Shown here: piece by piece, positions 10,780 to 20,217 of the stretch
How the letters are laid out: every line of letters starts with the position of its first letter
How positions within the stretch are numbered: position 1 is the stretch's first letter
From: Coffea arabica
Lineage: Eukaryota; Streptophyta; Magnoliopsida; Gentianales; Rubiaceae
Length of the DNA: 64,000 nt
Reading direction: 5' to 3'
Assembly (NCBI RefSeq): GCF_036785885.1
Contig: NC_092329.1
Span: 1,674,001-1,738,000 of the forward strand
Program-made: the position numbers and the translations under genes
The notes under the pieces: model-generated
Database searches by the model: none
What the model was told of the DNA's origin: nothing
The model's input: the letters and a program-made list of their open reading frames with translations, nothing else

Positions 10780-11768
10780 TTATGAATAGGTGTACAATCC
10801 AATTGAGGTGCTCATGTTGCTCACGAGCTACTCTTGTGAGTGATTTAGTCAAATTTTGGACTTGATTAGGTATTAATCGAGTTCTAGTCGAGTTCAAACT
10901 TACTTGATTACTTGAACGAGCCAAGTTCTAATAGTAGGATGCTATGTTCGAATATTTGACGAGCCTAATCAAATACTAGTTTATTTCTTAATGTATATAT
11001 TATTATTAAATTACATATTTAGACTGTTAAAATAATCACTACAATGTCATGCTTTAAAATAATTATTTCTGTGGGCGAATTGGTAAACATTGCACTCAAA
11101 CTAAAACAATCCCTTTTGTTACCTTTTTTCATTTGTGTTCTCTTTTTCTCTCTTAGGTACGAACACCTATGTCTTTCCCTCTTTTCTTTGCACGTCTCTT
11201 TTAGGCCTAAATGATAGAAATTGAAAAAAATAGCGTCTATTTCTCTACTCATCTCTTTTTCATTATCATATCTTTCCATACCAATTTTTTGTTAGGCAGG
11301 TTGGGAAATCGAGGGATAAAATAAATATTCTTTGCTCTTTGACAATTGTTGCTGAGTTTTTTTATCCTTGGAATTTTTCTTTTTCTTTTTGTAGTTTTAA
11401 GGTTAAAAGGCTGCCTTTTCATGTAATATTTTCTTGTTTCATCGGGCATTTATAAGATCAGAAAGCTACAAATTGTTGATTTCTATTTAGTTGGATTTGG
11501 ATTTTCAGACTCATGTTAAATTTTGTTGGAAATTCTAAAAATTGGTTATGAATTTAATATTTGAGTTTACTTGAGAAAATTTGAAAACTGAGTTTTGGAA
11601 AATCAAGCTCAATCTCGAGTTCAAACTTGAATAAGCTCGAGTTTTCACAAGCCCAAACATGTTGAGTTCGACCTTTTACAAATATGAGCTAGTCAAGCTA
11701 ACAAGCTCAAGTAGTGCTCGAGTGTAGTACCACTCAATCAACTCGATTTGAATTTACCTCTATTCATG
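10780..11768. mobile_element. possible TIR element with diverged inverted ends
   Basis: The left end (TATGAATAGGTGTACAATCC, from 10781) resembles the reverse complement of the right end (CATGAATAGAGGTAAATTC, to about 11768). GAGTTC/GAGCTC-rich terminal blocks face each other (10800-10925 and 11590-11760). There is no coding capacity and no clear target duplication. Related GAGC-rich sequence occurs at 50850-50960. The class is not assignable by eye. Confidence 0.4.
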
Positions 11769-11789
11769 AATCCAAGCACAAGGTAATAG

Positions 11790-14765
11790 TGTGAGGACCC
11801 GAAAAAATTATTTTATAATTTCTTTTATTTTAAAAAAATTAATTTATATTTTTTTATTTTATTTTGCTGGCCTTAATTTCACGGTGATTTTATTGGTTGA
11901 GTCGAGATTTTTATCATTTTTCTTTATATTTTAGTGCATGTTAAGTTTTGTAGAGTATTAAGGTAGTATGACCGACTAGTAAGAAGTGTGCATTAAATTT
12001 GGTAGACGAGAGCAAATGTGGTACTAGAGAAATTATGTGATTAGAAGTGTTAAAAGTGTATTAGAGAAACTCTAGTTATCTTGGAGATTAGAGACAAGCA
12101 AGAGACAAAGAGATAGGTATTACTCTTGTTTCGCCACTTGTGGATTATCCATCAAGTCTTGACTAAAACTTTGACTTAAAAAAACTTGTATTTATCTCCA
12201 AAATTAACACCAAAATTCCTTCATCTTCTTTCTTGCTTTGGCCAAAATATTGAGAGAGAAAGGGAGAGAAAAGAAACCAACTTCTATCCTTGATTTCTTG
12301 TTCAATTCATGAGCAATTCAAACACGAATTCTAATCCATACCGATTAATCTTGAGTTAAATTTGGAGGGAAGCTTTTGGTAGAGTCAATTGAGGAAGAAA
12401 ACTCTTGTCTTGCAACTTATCTTGGGATCTTGACGTATTATACTAAGAACCTCTCTTTTCCTTCTTATTTTGCCATTTAAACAACATATGATTTGATTAT
12501 GATGGATTTTATGAAAGATTCATGATTTTTCTTAGTGTTTTGCAATTTTCAGTTTTGGAATGTGTTAGTTAGCCTTGATATGAATGATTTGGTTTTGATA
12601 TGAAGTTGGATGAACTTTTTAGCTTTGAGATGAGGTTTTCTAGCTTCTATGTACAATTTCCAACTTTAATGGTTAATTTTCAGCTTTTATTCGAAATTTC
12701 CAATCTTGAATTATTATTTTTCAACTTGTTATGAAATTTTGGGCTGCCATGAGGATTTTCTAATTTGTACATGTATTTTTTGTTTCACTTGAAGGATTTC
12801 TAACTTTTGGTGTTAAATTTCAGTTTAGGATTTAAATTTTCAAGTTAGACATATGTTAAAGACATGCTTGGTACATGCCTAATTTAGTTCATTTTGTGGC
12901 TTAAAATAAGAATCTCTTGTATCTTATCACTTGTGGATTTGTTTGGGCTGTTTGGCTATGAAAATTAGCTTTAAAATTGGAGGAAAAATGTAAGAAAAAA
13001 TAGAAAAAATGCTATCCATTTATTTTCTTGTAGATAAGTGAGTGGAAGTGAAAGTGGGAATATGATTGTTGGATGATTTGGATTTAGATTGTTAAGGGAT
13101 ATTTGAATCCACTCTAGTGGTGGTATATGAGTTGAATTTTTGCCCACATTCATACATTGTGCATGGTAAACGTGATGACCATTTTACACATGATGTTTGG
13201 TTGCATATGCCAAGTTTTAAAATTAAAATATTCTACTCATTTTCTTTTCAAAAACAAAAGGAGCATGCATGTATTGTGCATAAGGTTATTAACCCATGAG
13301 GTTTATTTATATAAATTATATTTATATGATCTTCCTTTGATATTAGCAAGCGAGAGTTGAGGTGTGAATTTAGAGTATTTTTATTTTTCTCTTGTATATG
13401 ATTTTACTCAAAACACTTGATATAATCTATTTCTTTGCATGTGTATTAGTTTTGGGCCAAGACAAGAGATTTAAGTAAAAAGAAATGAGTTTTTTCAAAT
13501 CATTTTCTAGTTGGACAATTTTCAACTTTGCACTTTGAAAGTTTTATTCTAATTTCCTCAAACGTTTGACTATAATCAATGCTCGTGTACTCCAAATGAC
13601 TCTTGAAACATTGATTTAGTATGCACATGAGGTTTTTCCTTGATTTGAATAAGAAAATGTTATATTTTTGATAAATTATATGGGTATAAAACTTATAAAT
13701 TGATATATTTTCTAAATGAAGTTTTGAAATCTTATTTTCTTCATGTAATTTGATTTGGTTTTGCTAGTTTTTTAATATAATATATGATCACAAAATTCGA
13801 GAGAGTTCAGGAGGACGAATCAGGGTTGAAATGAAAAATTGCTATTGATTGGTAATTGTTCGTTACACGTTGTGCTTCCAATGACTATGTGGAACGTTGT
13901 GAATGTTTGATTGAATGTTAAATATTTTTTAATGATTGTTAAAAGGATTTTCAATGAACGAGTGTGTATTTTATCGCACTTGACTTAAGTGAATGTGAAT
14001 TTTCAATGATCAAATGATTGAATATTATTTATGCATGAATGTAAGTCTTTGGTTGAATTGGGCCGTTGCCGTTCGTTTTCAGTCAACTTGAGACAGAAGC
14101 GATTCAGTCGGGCGGCTGGTGACCCGAAAACAGTATTTGGTATACTCGAGTATGACCACGAAATCGGATGGAGAACTGGACAGTGAATGCAATGCAATGA
14201 TTGAAATAAATGAATGAAATAAACATTGAAAGAGTTTTCACTTTTAAATGTTTTAAATGTCGGAGGTATAAGGGAAATGAACGGCGACTGAATGACTGAA
14301 TGAATGGCTCCAATTGAGCACGTATCCTTAATGATTGAATGTTTGTTTCTCGATTGACTGTTTAGTATTGTGCAAAGTGTGTAAATTGTTAAATGTAATA
14401 CTTCCATGTTTTATCTACCTGACCGCTTGTTTGGGAAACTCGCTGGACTTTTAGCTTATTCATTTAGTTTTTGTTTTCCTTACAAGAGTGGAGGCCAGAG
14501 CAAGTAAGCGTGAAATAGTGTGTATAATTTTCATGTACTTGTATTTTTGTAGATGAAATGTATTTGGGATATTTGGTAATGAAATCCTATGTTTCATTTT
14601 TTGGTTGTAAATTAAGTTGAAATTCTTAGATGAATGGAACTTATATGTTAATCTAGAGGCGTGAAAGACTATTTCAAAAATGTAAGTGAGTGAGTCTTGA
14701 TGAGAATTGGGCAGACGGTCCGCCAAATCATTGAGTTAACCTTACGGAGAGGTGGGATCATCACA
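11790..14765. mobile_element. solo LTR of a long-LTR retrotransposon, 2,976 bp
   Basis: The sequence begins TGTGAGGACCCG and ends GATCATCACA, so the termini are TG...CA with a short inverted repeat (TGTGA/TCACA). A perfect 5-bp target duplication, AATAG, flanks it at 11785-11789 and 14766-14770. No gag-pol coding, primer-binding site or second LTR is seen within the window. This is what unequal recombination between two LTRs leaves. LTR length and the GTGAGGACCCG start suggest a Ty3/gypsy element of the Tat type; that assignment is inference. Confidence 0.82.
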
Positions 14766-14821
14766 AATAGCATGCTAAGAGTGCAATTTTTATTTCAGTT
14801 TTACAAATAACCATACTTATT

Positions 14822-14960
14822 AGTGTGTTTGGATAGCATTTTATTTACACACGTTAATTTGTTTGCATCATTAACATATTTTTAACTACTTTTTATTTTA
14901 TATATATTACATCAAAAAAGTGCTGCGATATTTTTAAAAAAAATTATCCCAAATAATCTG
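14822..14960. mobile_element. MITE-like copy (family B), right end decayed
   Basis: The start GTGTTTGGATAGCATT resembles the 5' end of the other family B copies. The inner block AAAAAAGTGCTGCGATA followed by ATCCCAAATAATC matches the family core. The expected CCAAACAC right terminus is missing or mutated, so the border is approximate. Confidence 0.5.
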
Positions 14961-15556
14961 CTATATTATTCTAGTCTAGTCTATTATGAAAAAAGAGAAA
15001 ATAATAAAGATGAAAGGAAAAGTCTATCTAAGCAAAGGTGTGTACTAGTGCGTATTTTGTAGACTTTTGTAGATATGCAAGGTATTTTACAAACGTCTAA
15101 CACTTATACTATTGTACCCTAATGAAGAGGGGAATCCAACTTCTAATGTTGGATATTTTCATAAATTGCTAACACTCGTACGATTCTACTCAAGTGGAGA
15201 GATTCTTGTGATCCGTGCTTTCTTATTCTAAAACATGAAGGGAGAACCCGACCCATAAGAATTGGCTGGAGGTATTTTGGTTATGCAGAATATAATTTCA
15301 TTTCAACCTTGTCAACAAGTTAGGCATAATAGTTAATGTGTACATATTTGAAGTTCAGAGGATAAAATATCTATAAGGGCCAAATTTAGGGGGGCAAAGT
15401 ATAATTAATCCCATTTTAAATAATACACTACTGTCCAAGTTACATTATTGAGTAGTGTTTTTTTTTTTTCTTTTTACTTTATGAGTAGGGTTGCAAATCA
15501 CGCCTAGTGAGTCAGTTATTGTCAAATCCAAACTCAGTTCACAAAAACTTTACTGT
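14961..15556. other. unassigned spacer
   Basis: Roughly 600 bases of AT-rich sequence with no recognised gene or element border. Phrases on the theme 'lists of short indirect repeats' appear (for example a repeated CTAACACTT/CTAACACTC at about 15097 and 15170), but nothing that defines a mobile element. Confidence 0.3.
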
Positions 15557-15711
15557 AGTTTGGAACTTGAGTTTTTTGGGAGTTTGTCTAAAACTTTACT
15601 GTAGTGCACTGTAGAAGTTTTTGAAAAAATTTTGTAAAAGTTTTTATAAGGTGAAAATTTTTTTTGTAGAAGTTTTTATAAGATAAAAAATTTTGTAAAA
15701 GTTTTTGTAAG

Positions 15712-16020
15712 GTGAATTTTTTTTCCTTTTCTTTTTTTTCTTTCTTTCTTTTTTTCTTTCTCTTTCTTTTTTTCTTTTTTTCCTTTTTCTTTTCTTTCCT
15801 CTCTTTCTTCTTCTTCTTCTTCCTTCCCCCTCCCGCCACCCCTGTCCTCTCTTTCCCCTTCTCCTCTCCTCTGCATTTCCCCCCCGCCTCCTTCCCTCGC
15901 CAGCCCCATTCCCCCGCCACCCCCTCTGCCCCTTCCCCCTCACCTCTGCACGCCAGCCCCTCTGCCCCTTCCCCCTCCCCTCTGCCCCGCCACCCCCCTT
16001 CCCTATTCCCCTGTTCCCCT
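15712..16020. repeat. polypyrimidine/polypurine tract, about 300 bp
   Basis: The plus strand is almost entirely C and T, first T-rich (15716-15830), then C-rich (15830-16020). Long open frames here on both strands are low-complexity artefacts (poly-Lys/Glu/Arg, or poly-Phe/Ser/Pro) and are not annotated as genes. Such tracts can adopt triplex structures. Confidence 0.8.
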
Positions 16021-16182
16021 GTTCGCCCGGTTCTTAATCATTTGGAGGTCAGCACCTGCGAAGTAGCGGACCTCGCTCCATCCTTTGGAGATGAACGAGA
16101 AAGCCTTCTCCGCTGTAACGATTGAGCGGGACGGCGATGATGATGAAGATGACGTCGTCCGGGCCTCCGGGGAGGCTTTCAT
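16021..16182 (-). pseudogene. DGD1: captured 5' fragment of a DGD1-like galactosyltransferase gene
   Basis: On the minus strand an ATG at 16182 opens a frame reading MKASPEARTTSSSSSSPS, then EKAFSFISKGWSEVR and GADLQMIKNRANR. This closely follows the N-terminal region of digalactosyldiacylglycerol synthase 1 (SFLSKGWREVWDSADADLQL in Arabidopsis, from memory). DGD1 makes the thylakoid lipid DGDG at the plastid envelope. Only about 54 codons are present, with no glycosyltransferase domain. Sequence up to about 16300 may be captured 5' UTR. The fragment is GC-rich relative to its host element, supporting capture. It is non-functional as an enzyme. Confidence 0.65.
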
Positions 16183-16468
16183 ATTAAGCATCATCTGGAA
16201 TTTTGGAAATTTAATGCACAATTTGATTTTTTTTCCCGCCTGGGGGTTTGCAGAGAATTGCAGGATTGAGGTGCTTATGACTTGTGAGAGAGAGCAGAGT
16301 TAAAGGAGCAATGGAACGGCTAAGATTTTGGAAAAAAGTTTTTTGTGTATTATTTTAAAGTGTGTAGGTAAAAATTTTTGATAAGTTTTTTGGAGTTCCT
16401 GTAGTAAAAGTTGTTAAAAAACTAGTAGCTAAAAAACTTGGCCAAAAACTTCACTTCCAAACAAGCCC

Positions 16469-17136
16469 GTTTCGTGCTTCAAGCTTGGGTTCACTATTAT
16501 AAGGCTTACATTCAGCTTACAAATTTATTAGAGATTCGGAGATTATTGGGTTAGGCCTAAGTTCATAATTTAATGCATATGTTTAATATTTGTATATTAT
16601 TATACGATAATCTATAAACTATTAACTTTTTAAATTTAGAATATGCATAATTATATATATTACATATATTTATTATATATATATTATATACGGGTAATTC
16701 AAAATATATAGGCTTCGTTTGATTTTTTTCCCTTTTTTTTCTTAATTTTTATTAAGCAAAACTACATAAAAGAGTATATCACTCAGTCACTATGAGATCC
16801 TTCCATCCCATTGGTTGGATGATGCAGTCAGTTCCCCCTCCGTCCCCACAACCTCCCCCAAAAAAAAAAAAAAAGGGTAGAAGAAAAGGCTAAGAAACTA
16901 CTCCGTTTGACCAAAAGACGGACATAAATACGAATAATACACTGCTAATGTACTACCATTGGACTTGGACCATACGGATTGTGTACTGCTAACGATGGTT
17001 TGAAACATACTACTACTTAAGAGTTAAGGCTTAAGCACGAAGGAACGAACAGATAGCCGAGTCCAGCTGGTTTTATACCACCAGTACGCTACTACTTTTC
17101 TGTATTAAACAAATAAATTTGGGCGAAACGGACGCG
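16469..17136. other. intergenic and promoter region of bZIP60
   Basis: No gene seen. An AT-rich section (16560-16700) is followed by a purine run near 16860-16900 and then the presumed bZIP60 promoter. I did not find a clear ER-stress element (CCAAT-N9-CCACG). Confidence 0.4.
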
Positions 17137-17196
17137 ATGCTTCTTCACCTTCTGGGGAGAGGTGAATACTTATCTTCCTCCTTCCTCCGCAACTAG
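17137..17196 (+). promoter_or_regulatory. upstream ORF 1 in the bZIP60 leader, 19 aa
   Basis: An ATG at 17137 opens a short frame (MLLHLLGRGEYLSSSFLRN) ending with TAG at 17194-17196, 144 bases before the main start. It matters only if transcription starts upstream of it. It is listed because upstream frames commonly limit translation of stress regulators. Confidence 0.3.
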
Positions 17197-17318
17197 CACA
17201 AAACTGACCCTGGAAGAGGCCCCTTTTTATTTTTATTTTGATTTGATTCTGTTTAGCAGGGGAGTAGCGGTGATTAGTTTTATTATATTGTTTCTGTTTA
17301 TTTGTTCGTAATCAGTTA

Positions 17319-17351
17319 ATGATTGAATCATTTTTGAGAGATGATGAGTGA
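17319..17351 (+). promoter_or_regulatory. upstream ORF 2 overlapping the bZIP60 start, 10 aa
   Basis: An ATG at 17319 reads MIESFLRDDE and stops at 17349-17351, inside the main coding frame, which starts at 17341 with ATGATG. Ribosomes that use it would pass the main start out of frame. This arrangement usually lowers translation unless scanning is leaky or reinitiation occurs. The transcript start is not known. Confidence 0.4.
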
Positions 17352-19417
17352 TTTTGGTGGTGGCGGGGAGGATGATATACTAGTGCTAGTCGGTGATGAT
17401 GATTTGGATCACAGCAACACCATGCTGGATGCTACTCCTCCTCATCATCATCATCATCCAAACCCTTCGTCCCCCGCCGCCGCCGCCCAGTACGATCATG
17501 ATTTTTCCAACATCCGCCAGATCGAGCAGTTTCTCTTGAATGAAGACGACATCATAGACATGTATCCCCAGGAGGAGGGGGAGGAGGACCGCCTTACCGC
17601 CTCCCTCGGTTTTTTGTCCGACATAATCCTCGATTCGCCGCTTCCATCCGATCCCTCCTCCCCCGATAATCCATCTCCCGAAAGCGACTTCCCCTATTCT
17701 AACCACAACTCCAACTCCGACTCCGACGCCAAGGATGTCCAACAACCCCCCAAGCTCATAGGTCATCAGGAGCTCCTCCCCCCTGCTGCTATTCCCCACC
17801 CCCACCAAGAGGAGAAGGAAGGGAGCGAGGCGGGCCAGCTTAATAACAATGGTGACGATGCCGATCCTATTTCCAAGAAACGCAAAAGGTACCCTCACTC
17901 TTCCCTCTCTGCTGCCTACATCCTTGGAATTATACCCGACCAATTTAACGGAACACCCCCCCCCCCCGCCCGGCGGGGGGCGGGGTCCCCTGCACCCACC
18001 GCCGTTCACATGATTAAATCTACCTTGACTGCAATTTGGATTGTGGTTTTTGCTCCCAACAATTAAGCAGGCTTCGAATTTTGTTAAATATTTGAATTTG
18101 TTTGGGTTAGTTGGAGTACAGTTTGCTCTGTTGAAGGTGATGGCCCTAAATCTCATCTTTGCACACGCCCCTGCTTTATGGTGCTTTTAGTTGAACCTTT
18201 GAACAGTCTATCTTGTACTATTACGGTTGTAGTATTTGTGTTTTACTGAATCTGGTTCTTTCTTTTGTAGGCAATTGAGGAACAGGGATGCAGCTGTCCG
18301 TTCTCGAGAAAGGAAGAAGATGTATATAAAGGATCTCGAGATCAAGAGCAGGTACTATGAAGCAGAGTGCAGGAGGCTCGGGATGTTGCTTCAGTGCTAT
18401 CTTGCTGAGAATCATGCTCTACGCCTTTCCTTGAACACCACCACCACCACCCAGGCCTTTGATGCTTCCACAACCAAGCAGGAGTCTGCTGTGCTCATCT
18501 TGGGTGAGTACACCATCTTTTTCAGTCATCTCTTAACAACCCCCCCCCCTCTCTTTTTTCCAAAATTCTTCGTTGTATTGCTACGTTTTTAAATTTTCAA
18601 AGTCCAAAAGGAACAACAATTCCCGTGATCTGCCAGACTTTGTTGAGTTGAGAACAGAAATGCGACCACACTGAAACAGCTCGCTTATTTAGTCTTTTTA
18701 TTACATATGTAACTTATGTATTCCGGGTTTCTGATACTGCATTTCGTATCACCTGCCATTCACTCGGTTTTAGTTCTTTGAATTCAATTGCACCTTTCAT
18801 TGATGTAGGCGTAGCCTCAATTATCACGTTCTTTTAGTCCTCGTGGAGACCTACTGATAATTTATAATGTGGTTTGAAAGTAAAACTTCTTAAAAATGCT
18901 TAGCTTTAGGCACTGTAATAGATTGAGATTTGTTGGTGTTGGGGTGGTCTATTCTCATGGTCGCTTTGGAATAGTTGCTGTAGCTCTCAACTCCAAATCC
19001 ACGTGTGACAGTTTTGTTGTCCTTGATACATCATGGATGGAATTTTTTTTTAAGCCAAAGCGAAATAGAAAATTAGAATTTATGCATAAAATGAATTGAC
19101 AGAATGTGTTAAATTTTGCAGAATCCCTGCTGTTGGGTTCCCTGCTTTGGTTCCTGGGCATCGTGGCACTCCTCACTCTGCCCAGACAGTTGTCAAATCT
19201 AGGAGCAAAAAAGGTGGGCTGCAAAATTCCGGGAAGCCTGGCTCCAAGAGAGGCAGGAATTAAAATACATGGAACGCTAGAGTTCCAATCTTTTATGATG
19301 AGCAAGAGATGCCGAGGTTCAAGAAGAAAGATGAGGTGCTCTTTCAAACTGGGGTTGGCAGCTTCTTTTCGCGGCATTTTGTCCGTGACACCCTGTCAGT
19401 TCTTGGCCTTCTGTTAA
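17341..19417 (+). CDS. bZIP60: bZIP60-type membrane-anchored bZIP factor, 358 aa (unspliced form)
   Basis: Exons: 17341-17888, 18271-18503, 19122-19417, all GT-AG, in frame. The product is an ER-membrane transcription factor of the plant unfolded-protein response, the target of IRE1 mRNA splicing. The N-terminal half is acidic and Ser/Pro-rich. The basic region (KKRKRQLRNRDAAVRSRERK, from about residue 179) has the N-x7-R signature and leads into a short Leu zipper. One membrane segment (SLLLGSLLWFLGIVALLTLP) covers about residues 262-281, with a lumenal tail after it. The HNHS-like low-complexity His/Pro run near residues 35-50 is typical. Retaining intron 1 would give a 241-residue form without the bZIP. 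A second reading frame for the IRE1-spliced message is preserved (next entry). Two short upstream frames precede the start. The Met pair at 17341/17344 makes the exact start uncertain by one residue. Confidence 0.92.
19124..19263 (+). promoter_or_regulatory. IRE1 cleavage region and alternative C-terminal frame of bZIP60
   Basis: Exon 3 carries the conserved CCCTGCTGTTGGGTTCC and CTTTGGTTCCTGGGC segments that form the two hairpins cut by IRE1, with a CTGCTG loop at 19127-19132. Removing about 23 bases (for example 19130-19152) deletes the membrane segment and shifts frame. The new frame, from 19153, reads PGHRGTPHSAQTVVKSRSKK and then KPGSKRGRN before stopping at 19261-19263. Its basic clusters look like a nuclear localisation signal. 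The exact cut bonds are inferred from the family, not seen. Confidence 0.8.
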
Positions 19418-20208
19418 GTTCTCCGTTAAGTAGTTGCATGATTGGGAAGACGAGCTGTTTTTGCTAAGATTTAGCCAGCTATTTATGGGACATAATGTAG
19501 TAGAAGTGGTCTTAATTTTCAGTAGTGTCTGTGAAGAGGTTGCAGTAGGGGGTTCTTTTTTTTCCCCCCCTTTTTTTGGTGGTTTTCTTGATGTTAGAAT
19601 TGAATTACAAATTCCGTTTCTGTATCTATTGTTATATTAACGTTTTCTTCATGCTTAATCGGCGGGGCTTTTATGAGCAGGGGACTAATAGAATACACTT
19701 TGCAGGGATTTGGAATGTGCTCTTTAGATAAGAGAGTTCCAGCCCTGGACTTGATGTTGAATGTGGGGTTGGTTTCATGGTTTTGGCTATTCAACCTTTG
19801 ATGCCCTCTTTTGATAATAGTAGTGATAAGTGATGAGACGGCAGGTGTGGTTTTTTTTTCCGCTGCGCCGGGGGTGGTTGAAATGATTGGACCACCGGGG
19901 ATGCATACAGGTAAAACTGGAAACTGGGAAGTTTGGTTCAATTGGGGATGGATTGGTTGGTACGTTGGTTGGAAGCACGCGGGCGGATTGGAGCACTCGG
20001 TAATTTTGTTGATTGTGGTTTGGATGCGAATGTGGATGGAAGCACGCGGGCGGATTGGAGCACTCGGTAATTTTGTTGATTGTGGTTTGAATGCGAATGT
20101 GGTTTGGACCCCCGCGGGGGGTTTTGGGGCTTCACAACTTTGGACGGACCTTGAAGTGCGGTAAATCTAATTAAGCCCTTAGTTTTCAAGGAGTGCAAGG
20201 GGAAACGA
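19418..20208. other. bZIP60 3' UTR and downstream spacer
   Basis: The first few hundred bases should be the bZIP60 3' UTR. No other gene is recognised. The stretch holds a 67-bp tandem duplication (next entry) and a palindromic ACCCCCGCGGGGGGT near 20108-20122. Confidence 0.45.
19971..20104 (+). repeat. two tandem copies of a 67-bp unit
   Basis: The unit beginning GGAAGCACGCGGGCGGATTG occurs at 19971-20037 and again at 20038-20104, nearly identical (TGGATG versus TGAATG is one visible difference). There is no evident coding role. It is a recent local duplication in the bZIP60 3' flank. Confidence 0.9.
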
Positions 20209-20217
20209 TAGAAAGAA

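Larger units (their letters stand above)
15557..16468. mobile_element. TIR element carrying a captured gene fragment (Pack-type)
   Basis: The left end (TTTGGAACTTGAGTTTTTTG) and the reverse complement of the right end (TTTGGAAGTGAAGTTTTTGG) are imperfect inverted repeats, followed inward on both sides by CTTTACTGTAG or CTTTTACTACAG. Between them lie short tandem repeats of an AGTTTTTATAAGGTGAAA-like unit (15615-15715), a long pyrimidine tract and a GC-rich piece that reads as part of DGD1. A target duplication could not be identified, so the superfamily is open (Mutator-like and hAT-like are both possible). Confidence 0.6.

Noticed and set aside
11050-11110. tRNA-like box A (GTGGGCGAATTGGTAAAC)
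   Set aside because: No box B or acceptor-stem pairing follows at the right distance.
15588-15943. Long minus-strand open frames rich in Lys, Arg, Glu and Gly
   Set aside because: They are translations of a polypurine tract. The composition is extreme and there is no domain or codon pattern of a gene.
17386-18156. 256-codon antisense frame over bZIP60 exon 1
   Set aside because: It lies opposite a real exon and intron with biased composition; Gly/Val/Ile-rich shadow without a domain.
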